37,500 nt of DNA from an uncultured Pelosinus sp. (GTDB lineage Bacteria > Bacillota > Negativicutes > UMGS1260). The position numbers and the translations under genes were made by a program. Of this stretch, positions 32,177-37,500 are shown one piece after another (position 1 is the stretch's first letter; each line of letters begins with the position of its first letter). The stretch covers positions 1-37,500 of the forward strand of contig URQW01000025.1 in assembly GCA_900550105.1 (NCBI GenBank). The letters are read 5' to 3'. The notes below the pieces were generated by a model. It made no database searches and was not told where the DNA came from. It was given only the letters and a program-made list of their open reading frames with translations.

Positions 32177-32560
32177 ATGAACTTTGCCAAAATGTTGCTG
32201 CAGGTTATCCTATTATGCGGACTCAGCTGGCTGGGAAATGAACTATCTCAGATTATTCCTCTGGCGATCCCAGGAAATATTTGGGGTCTGGCAATTTTAT
32301 ATATCTTGTTGGAATACAAGATTATTCCGATTCATTGGGTAGAGCTTGGCGCTGGCATCTTAATTTCTGAACTACTACTATTTTTTATTCCTTCCGCTAT
32401 CGGGGTTGTCCGGTTCCAAACTTTATTACTTAACCAAGCATCTTATTTACTAATAGCAATTATTGCGAGTACAGCAATTGTTTTACTTTCTGTCGGTTTG
32501 CTGACAGAAGGCGCCTTGAAGTATCGGCGCAGAAGGAGGCAATATGTACGTTCTATCTAG
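32177..32560 (+). CDS. lrgA: CidA/LrgA family membrane protein (holin-like)
   Basis: The 127-residue protein has four hydrophobic segments and no soluble domain. The N-terminal half with LAIPGNIWGLAILYILLEYK is typical of CidA/LrgA (the family's IPGSIIGM.L element), and the helix ISELLLFFIPSAIGVV follows the same pattern. Family members act in the cytoplasmic membrane with LrgB/CidB, either controlling cell lysis and murein hydrolase release or, as shown for some, transporting pyruvate or other small acids. AAAGGAG lies about 9 bases before ATG 32177. The end overlaps the LrgB gene by 17 bases in another frame, which implies coupling. CidA and LrgA cannot be separated by sequence alone here. 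Confidence 0.88.
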   Translation: MNFAKMLLQVILLCGLSWLGNELSQIIPLAIPGNIWGLAILYILLEYKIIPIHWVELGAGILISELLLFFIPSAIGVVRFQTLLLNQASYLLIAIIASTAIVLLSVGLLTEGALKYRRRRRQYVRSI

Positions 32561-33239
32561 TATTTTAGCGACTCTTTTGATTTATGGCTTATCAAAACGA
32601 CTCTATCAAGTGACAGGCACTACGTTTTTGTCACCACTAATTGTATGTCCGCTGTTATTAATTAGTGCGTTACTGCTATTTCAAATCCCTTATGAGAATT
32701 ATAACCAAGGCGGCCAGTGGCTTACCTTGATGTTGCAGCCAGCAACGATTGCGCTAGCTGTTCCGTTGTATAAGTATAAACGAGTGGTGAAAGCCTATTT
32801 AAAAGAACTCTTGCTTGGCGTAACAGGCGGCGCTGTTGCTGCGATTATCTCATCAATTTTGGTCGCTGGTCATTTTGGGCTAAGCAGTCAACTCTTAGAA
32901 AGTCTGGCACCGCGGTCAATTACAACACCCATGGCGATTAATGTTTCCGAGGCTGTTGGCGGTAATCCGGCAATCACAGCTGTATTTGTCATTCTTACGG
33001 GGATTATTGGGATCCTTCTTGCACCGCCCTTATTTAAGCTAGCCCGGATTGAAAATCCCGTAACGAAGGGGATGATGCTTGGCGCTGCTGCTCACGGCAC
33101 AGGTACTTCAAAAGCCCATGAAGGCGGTTCGCTACAAGGCGCTATGGCTAGTCTTACCATGATTTTCATGGGATTAATTACGACGCTTTTAGCACCGTAT
33201 CTTGTTCCACTTTGTTTGGGGTCCTTAACGTTGTTTTAA
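32544..33239 (+). CDS. lrgB: LrgB/CidB family membrane protein
   Basis: The 231-residue protein has about six to seven membrane helices. The conserved core MAINVSEAVGGNPAITAVFV and the loop GAAAHGTGTSKAHE near residue 180 are the hallmark of the LrgB/CidB family (consensus GxxxHGxGTA.A). It should form a complex with the preceding LrgA-like protein. The proposed roles are control of autolysis or export/import of pyruvate-type organic acids. ATG 32544 has AGAAGGAGG 5 bases upstream. The regulator LysR is divergent to the left. A weak intergenic region without an evident terminator follows before msrA. Confidence 0.93.
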   Translation: MYVLSSILATLLIYGLSKRLYQVTGTTFLSPLIVCPLLLISALLLFQIPYENYNQGGQWLTLMLQPATIALAVPLYKYKRVVKAYLKELLLGVTGGAVAAIISSILVAGHFGLSSQLLESLAPRSITTPMAINVSEAVGGNPAITAVFVILTGIIGILLAPPLFKLARIENPVTKGMMLGAAAHGTGTSKAHEGGSLQGAMASLTMIFMGLITTLLAPYLVPLCLGSLTLF

Positions 33240-33273
33240 GTTTCATTATTTTAGCTTGTATAGTTCCTCCAGT

Positions 33274-33302
33274 TTGACGCCAGAAATATTTCGTGTTATA
33301 TT
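33274..33302 (+). promoter_or_regulatory. Sigma-A promoter for msrA
   Basis: TTGACG (33274-33279) and TATATT (33297-33302) are spaced by 17 bp. They lie about 95 bases before the msrA start codon, leaving an AT-rich 5' leader. Confidence 0.6.
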
Positions 33303-33396
33303 TACAGAAAAAGATAATTTGCATTTGTAGATAGTTAATATTAATTTATAAACGCAATTTGTTTAGCTGGTAAGTTTAGGCGAGGAGGGAACTCAT

Positions 33397-33894
33397 ATGA
33401 AGAAAATTTGGCTTGCTGGTGGTTGCTTTTGGGGCGTGGAAGCCTATTTTCAACAGTTTGCCAAAGTAGTTGATACTACTGTCGGCTATGGTCAAGGGGT
33501 AATACCAAATCCTAGCTATGAGGCTGTTTGTACGGGAACTACAGGCCATGCTGAAATCTGTGAAGTTGTCTATGATGAAAAAAAGCTGCCTTTGGATCAA
33601 CTGCTGGAAGCTTTTTTTCGCATTATTGATCCGACAGTAAAAAACCGTCAAGGCAATGATGTGGGAACTCAGTATCGGACGGGGATTTATTATAATGATC
33701 CTGATGAACAAGCTGTGATTGAACAGTTCTTGCAGAAGAAGCAGATTGAGTATGCAAGACCCATCGTGGTCGAAGTAAAGCCGCTACGCTCTTTTTATCC
33801 AGCCGAAGAGTATCATCAAGACTATTTGAAGAAAAATCCTAGCGGTTATTGTCATATTGACTTGGATCAAGTTACAGAACAAGAAAAAAACTGA
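33397..33894 (+). CDS. msrA: Peptide-methionine (S)-S-oxide reductase MsrA
   Basis: MsrA repairs methionine sulfoxide in proteins using a catalytic cysteine recycled by thioredoxin. The 165-residue protein has the active-site GGCFWGVEAYF at about 8-18 and the GYGQG and GHAEICEVVYD segments. It also has NDVGTQYRTGIYY and the C-terminal PAEEYHQDYLKKNP. All are family hallmarks, and the size is the usual one for single-domain MsrA. No MsrB domain is fused. ATG 33397 has GAGGAGGG 7 bases upstream. It has its own promoter and terminator, so it is a single-gene oxidative-stress unit in what appears to be an anaerobe. Confidence 0.96.
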   Translation: MKKIWLAGGCFWGVEAYFQQFAKVVDTTVGYGQGVIPNPSYEAVCTGTTGHAEICEVVYDEKKLPLDQLLEAFFRIIDPTVKNRQGNDVGTQYRTGIYYNDPDEQAVIEQFLQKKQIEYARPIVVEVKPLRSFYPAEEYHQDYLKKNPSGYCHIDLDQVTEQEKN

Positions 33895-33902
33895 TTTGTT
33901 AT

Positions 33903-33945
33903 GCTGCCGGAGCTTTATGGAGAAAGCGCGGCGGCTTCTTTTTTT
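33903..33945 (+). terminator. Terminator after msrA
   Basis: GCTGCCG (33903-33909) pairs with CGGCGGC (33929-33935), one G-U pair, with an inner AGCTTT/AAAGC stem. TTCTTTTTTTC follows. Confidence 0.88.
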
Positions 33946-33958
33946 CGCAGGAAATAGA

Positions 33959-33987
33959 CTGACTGATGTTGAATTGATCTTTATAAG
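33959..33987 (+). promoter_or_regulatory. Possible promoter for moeA
   Basis: CTGACT (33959-33964, 4 of 6 to consensus), 17-bp spacer and TATAAG (33982-33987) precede moeA by about 35 bases. The match is modest. Confidence 0.4.
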
Positions 33988-34021
33988 ACAAGTAGCTAGA
34001 AGACGGTAAAGGAGGAGTAGC

Positions 34022-35257
34022 ATGAAGCCTGATCATGGAGTGGCTTTAGAGGAAGCTCTCAAAGTGATATTGCAATCACTGGCCCATTTGGAGCCTGAAG
34101 TAGAAGAAGTGGCTTTAGCAACAGTACTAGGACGGATTGCCGCTGTTGATATGGTTGCTAAAGAAGACTTGCCGCCCTTTGACCGTGCTGCCATTGATGG
34201 TTTTGCCATACATAGTTCTGATGTAAAAGATGCATCTTTGGAACAGCCTGTTTCCTTAAGAATTAGCGGGGCGGTTCGAATGGGAGAGGCAGCAGGTTTT
34301 GTTTTGCAGCCAGGCGAAGCAGCCCTTATTCCGACTGGCGGCATGTTGCCGCCAGGAGCTGATGCGGTACTGATGCTACCTACAAGCAGTAGCGTGGTAG
34401 AGGATCGATTGTTAGTACCATATCCGGTAACCGCGCAGGAAAATGTGATTTTGCGCGGCGAGGATTTTAAGCAGGATGTTCTTGTGGCCAAGCGAGGCGA
34501 GGTTCTATCACCCCAGCTTATTGGCGCTTTGGCCGCTTGCGGCTATAGTTCAGTGAAGGTCAATAAAAGAACGCGGGCAGCTATTTTATCAACAGGGGAT
34601 GAAGTCGTCGATGTGGGTGGAACTGTCGGTGAGGGACAGATTCGCGATGTCAATTCCTATGCATTAGGAGCTGTGTTGGAGCAGGTCGGCTGTCAGGTTG
34701 AGCGGTGCGGCATTGTACCAGATGAATCTGAAACCCTCTATGGAGCTATGGAAAAAGCGCTTGTAAGTAGTGACCTGATTCTAATTTCCGGTGGAAGTTC
34801 TGCTGGCGCGCGGGAGAAGACGCTAGAAGTTTTGCAACGTTTTGATACGCAGGGCGTTTTGCTTAAGGAAATTGCCGTAAATCCTGGTAAGCTTACTATT
34901 TTTGCCATGATTGGCCGTACTCCCGTATTTGCTCTGCCGGGTCAGCCTGTAGCAGCTATGACGGTTTGTAATGCTTTAGTCAAGCCAGCCGCAGCTTTGT
35001 TACTCGGACAAAAGCCACCAGAAGCGGTACATCGTATTTTAGCGCGTCTGACACGCAGTGTTGCTTCGGTCATGGGACGTGATGATTTTATTCGTGTTCG
35101 CCTTGTGCGGCGCGGCGGTGATTATTGGGCAGAGCCAATTGATGGCAAGCCGGGATTAATTAGTACTTTATTAAAAGCGGACGGAATTGTGCATATTAGT
35201 GAAGTGAAGAGCGGCTTATATGGTCAAGAATGGGTAGAAATTGAACTATTGAATTAA
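34022..35257 (+). CDS. moeA: Molybdopterin molybdenumtransferase MoeA
   Basis: MoeA inserts molybdate into adenylylated molybdopterin in molybdenum cofactor synthesis. The 411-residue protein shows the N-terminal FDRAAIDGFAI motif, the DAVLMLPT region and the MoCF-binding domain motif LISGGSSAGAREKT. FALPGQPVAAM and a C-terminal domain IV follow (VRLVRRGGDYWAEPI onwards). This is the typical full length. AAAGGAGGAG lies 5-6 bases before ATG 34022. No other mo-cofactor gene is beside it, so the rest of the pathway must be elsewhere. A tungsten/tungstopterin role is equally possible in an anaerobe. Confidence 0.95.
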   Translation: MKPDHGVALEEALKVILQSLAHLEPEVEEVALATVLGRIAAVDMVAKEDLPPFDRAAIDGFAIHSSDVKDASLEQPVSLRISGAVRMGEAAGFVLQPGEAALIPTGGMLPPGADAVLMLPTSSSVVEDRLLVPYPVTAQENVILRGEDFKQDVLVAKRGEVLSPQLIGALAACGYSSVKVNKRTRAAILSTGDEVVDVGGTVGEGQIRDVNSYALGAVLEQVGCQVERCGIVPDESETLYGAMEKALVSSDLILISGGSSAGAREKTLEVLQRFDTQGVLLKEIAVNPGKLTIFAMIGRTPVFALPGQPVAAMTVCNALVKPAAALLLGQKPPEAVHRILARLTRSVASVMGRDDFIRVRLVRRGGDYWAEPIDGKPGLISTLLKADGIVHISEVKSGLYGQEWVEIELLN

Positions 35258-35281
35258 AAAGTCGCTTGCTTCAAATTTGAC

Positions 35282-35321
35282 AAGACAGTTTCTGGATCGC
35301 CGGAATCTGTCTTACTTTTTT
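35282..35321 (+). terminator. Terminator after moeA
   Basis: AAGACAG (35282-35288) pairs with CTGTCTT (35307-35313), with an inner TTTC/GGAA extension. ACTTTTTT follows. Confidence 0.83.
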
Positions 35322-35346
35322 ACCGGTAGAACAAGGAGGGGTATAC

Positions 35347-36576
35347 ATGAACGAAATTTATTTACAGCGTTACGCCCAGCTGATTGTACAAGCTGGAGTG
35401 AATTTGCAAAAGAATCAAACCGTCGTTATTACCACACCCATTGAATGTGCGTCTTTTGCTAGGCTGATTGCTCAGGAAGCTTTTGCGATTGGGGCCAGAG
35501 ATGTGGTAATGAACTGGAAAGATGAATTGTTTGCCAAAATTCGTTACGAACAAGGGCCGGAAGTCATTTTTTCTGAGTTTCCCCAGTGGCAGCAGGATTT
35601 TTATTTGTCATATATGAAGCAGGGGGCCGCTTTTATCAGCATTGCCGCCAATGATCCAACTTTATTAAAAGATGTGGAGCCGAAGCGGCTCGCTTTGGCC
35701 CAAAAAACAAGCAGTGAGGCGCTCAGAGAATATCGGGAAAATATGATGAATAATCGCAATACCTGGACTGTCGTATCAGTGCCTACGGTTAGTTGGGCTC
35801 GAAAGGTTTTTCCAGAGGATACGGAAGCGACAGCGGTAGAAAAGCTGTGGCAAGCGATTGCCAAAAGTGTACGAATTGATTGCGCTGACCCTGTAGCCGC
35901 CTGGGATCACCATAAGAAACAGCTGAAAAAACGTCTTTCCTTTTTAAATGAGCACCAATTTCAGTTTTTGCACTACACAAATTCATTAGGAACTGATGTA
36001 ACGATTGAACTTCCCGCACATCATTTGTGGCTTGGCGGTTCCGAACTGACGCCTTCCGGGCTTGAATTTATGGCGAATATGCCGACGGAAGAAGTTTTTA
36101 CTTTGCCAAAGCGAGACAGTGTGAACGGTAAAGTTGTCAGTTCCCGCCCACTTAACTATAATGGAAATTTAATTGAGGACTTTTATTTCGTCTTTAAAAA
36201 CGGTAAAATTGTAGAAGCTGCAGCACGCGTCGGTGAAAAAGTTTTGCAAAATTTGATAGCTACCGATGACGGGGCTTCTTATTTAGGCGAAGTTGCTTTG
36301 GTACCTTATGATTCGCCGATTTCTAATATGAATCTCTTATTTTATAATACACTCTTTGATGAAAATGCATCCTGTCATTTGGCCATCGGCAAAGCCTATC
36401 CTGTTTGTCTGTCTGAAGGCGAAACGAAGAGCAGAGCAGAGCTTGCTGCTGCTGGGGTAAATGATTCTTTGATTCATGAGGATTTTATGATTGGTACGGC
36501 TGATCTGACGATTACAGGAATTCAAGCCGACGGGACAGAGATTCCTGTATTTAAAGCCGGAAACTTTGCTTTTTAG
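35347..36576 (+). CDS. M29-family aminopeptidase (AmpS/PepS type)
   Basis: The 409-residue cytoplasmic metallo-aminopeptidase belongs to peptidase family M29. Its metal-binding residues are spread over the C-terminal domain: NMPTEEVFT (Glu), YLGEVALVP (Glu), ASCHLAIG (His) and HEDFMIGTADL (His and Asp), in the order known for the family. The N-terminal domain begins with LIVQAGVNLQKNQTVVI, which is also typical. It would remove N-terminal residues from peptides. ACAAGGAGGGG lies about 5 bases before ATG 35347. It is 21 bases upstream of an arginase-fold gene, which follows with a good ribosome site, so both are likely co-transcribed. Confidence 0.93.
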   Translation: MNEIYLQRYAQLIVQAGVNLQKNQTVVITTPIECASFARLIAQEAFAIGARDVVMNWKDELFAKIRYEQGPEVIFSEFPQWQQDFYLSYMKQGAAFISIAANDPTLLKDVEPKRLALAQKTSSEALREYRENMMNNRNTWTVVSVPTVSWARKVFPEDTEATAVEKLWQAIAKSVRIDCADPVAAWDHHKKQLKKRLSFLNEHQFQFLHYTNSLGTDVTIELPAHHLWLGGSELTPSGLEFMANMPTEEVFTLPKRDSVNGKVVSSRPLNYNGNLIEDFYFVFKNGKIVEAAARVGEKVLQNLIATDDGASYLGEVALVPYDSPISNMNLLFYNTLFDENASCHLAIGKAYPVCLSEGETKSRAELAAAGVNDSLIHEDFMIGTADLTITGIQADGTEIPVFKAGNFAF

Positions 36577-36597
36577 CTGTAGCGAAGGAGGCGCCTT

Positions 36598-37458
36598 GTG
36601 CTTGAACCGATTATTCTTGACACGGACGGAAGCCTAGATTTTTTCCGTCGTGATATAAAACGGATTTATTTGCGGGACCTGCAGGCAAGCTTACAGTATT
36701 GGGCTGACCAGGAAGCGATTCGTCGTTTTCAGGCTAAACTTTTACAAGAGGCTTCACCGGCAGGATTCTGCCGTTTTTTAGGGTCTGGTGATTTTCATCA
36801 TTTAACATTAGCTACGCTGGAGAAACTAACAGATCCTTTTGCTTTACTTGTATTTGACAATCATCCAGACTGTTCCTATGCTTTGCCGCGTTATGCTTGC
36901 GGTAATTGGCTGTATCATGCCGTGAAGCTGCCTTTATGTCGGCAGGTGGTCCACGTAGGAGCGACCGAAACATATGGTTGGTTGCGTCGTGCGCTAAGTT
37001 TGCATAGCTTACAACAATCTGGTAAGTTATTGTTTATTCCAGCTGAGATCGGCAAGGGAAAAAAATATTATTGCCAGGAAATTATGACCTTGTTGGAGCC
37101 GAGCCTTAAGGAAGAAATGCCTTTATATCTCAGTCTTGATAAGGATGTCATAAACGCGCAGGAGTCGCCAGGAGATTGGGATAATGGTATTTTGACACTG
37201 ACTGATGTAGTCTATCTTATCGAAGCAGTCGGTTCGTCTTTTTCTTATATTGGAGCTGATATAACCGGCGAGGCCAGTTTTCCTTGCAATTATCAGGGAT
37301 ATTTTTTAAAACACTTGTTGGCCGATTGGGATCATCCTAATCCCTGCGACAAGCTTTCCTTGACAGCTAGTTGGCAAAAGCAGGAGAAGGTCAATACAAT
37401 CCTTTTGTCTCTGTTAGCGAAAGGAGCCGACGGTGATACAGCCGGTGGGAATGAATGA
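36598..37458 (+). CDS. Arginase/agmatinase-fold protein, substrate unknown
   Basis: The 286-residue protein keeps the ureohydrolase metal motifs in order, but in altered form. They are GSGDFHHLT (canonical GGDHS), VFDNHPDCS (canonical DAHxD) and LSLDKDVI (canonical SxDxD). The usual agmatinase catalytic-loop element is GADITGEASF. The six metal ligands appear to be present, so a di-manganese hydrolase acting on a guanidino or related compound is likely. The loops that set arginase, agmatinase or formiminoglutamase specificity are too divergent for me to name a substrate. GTG 36598 is well supported by GAAGGAGG at 36584-36591, 6 bases upstream. It sits after the aminopeptidase, so it may act on a peptide-derived amino acid. 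Confidence 0.82.
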   Translation: MLEPIILDTDGSLDFFRRDIKRIYLRDLQASLQYWADQEAIRRFQAKLLQEASPAGFCRFLGSGDFHHLTLATLEKLTDPFALLVFDNHPDCSYALPRYACGNWLYHAVKLPLCRQVVHVGATETYGWLRRALSLHSLQQSGKLLFIPAEIGKGKKYYCQEIMTLLEPSLKEEMPLYLSLDKDVINAQESPGDWDNGILTLTDVVYLIEAVGSSFSYIGADITGEASFPCNYQGYFLKHLLADWDHPNPCDKLSLTASWQKQEKVNTILLSLLAKGADGDTAGGNE

Positions 37459-37470
37459 GGAGATAGTAGG

Positions 37471-37500
37471 ATGGATGATAAAAATTTTTTATTTCAAATG
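37471..37500 (+). CDS. Start of a further gene, cut by the window edge
   Basis: The first ten codons read MDDKNFLFQM and run off the end. GAGGAG and TAGG lie within 15 bases upstream of ATG 37471. An alternative frame from ATG 37451 (MNEEIVGWM...) also runs off the end and cannot be excluded. The product cannot be named. It probably belongs to the aminopeptidase/arginase-fold operon, as only 12 bases separate it from that gene. Confidence 0.4.
   Translation, partial: MDDKNFLFQM

Overview
This 37.5 kb window looks like chromosome from an anaerobic, low-to-mid GC Firmicute. The closest fit I can offer is the Negativicutes (Sporomusaceae-like). That rests on a glycyl-radical hydroxyproline dehydratase, Shine-Dalgarno-rich starts (AAGGAGG with ATG, GTG or TTG), sigma-A type promoters and a chemotaxis/flagellin gene complement; it is an inference, not proof. 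I see no rRNA, tRNA, CRISPR array, insertion sequence, phage gene or integrase. Genes are densely packed and no gene-free stretch exceeds about 260 bases.

Left part (1-6241): the 3' end of a LivF-type amino-acid ABC transporter ATPase, a CBS-ACT protein, then an operon of an XRE-cupin regulator, a glycyl-radical activase and a 4-hydroxyproline dehydratase (HypD-like). A strong hairpin terminator closes it. A drug-type MFS exporter follows and runs into the next gene.

Signalling block (6276-16825): a large hybrid PAS/histidine kinase/receiver protein with a degenerate HPt-like tail. A TetR regulator with a clear promoter and palindromic operator comes next, heading a tight CheA-CheW-MCP-CheR-CheB-CheY-like operon. 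This is a complete chemosensory pathway (receptor, adaptor, kinase, methyltransferase, methylesterase, receiver), apparently transcribed from the TetR promoter.

Middle (16994-23213): a YtcJ-type amidohydrolase, a SAM methyltransferase, a convergent EamA transporter, and a divergent pair of transcription units. On the minus strand is an M20 amidohydrolase followed by the EamA transporter. On the plus strand are a DUF3100-type membrane protein and a translationally coupled small membrane protein. The last three look like a transport-and-hydrolysis module for an unknown amidated substrate.

Right part (23472-37500): topoisomerase III, phosphoglucomutase, a minimal flagellin, an unknown 71-aa protein overlapping the helicase gene hrpB, a LysR regulator divergent from a CidA/LrgA-LrgB pair, MsrA, MoeA, an M29 aminopeptidase, an arginase-fold protein and the first codons of one more gene. 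Most of these are housekeeping or stress genes, many separated by clear hairpin terminators.

The best leads for something under-described are the TetR-led chemosensory operon, the M20/DUF3100/small membrane protein module, the unknown hrpB-coupled small protein and the divergent arginase-fold protein.
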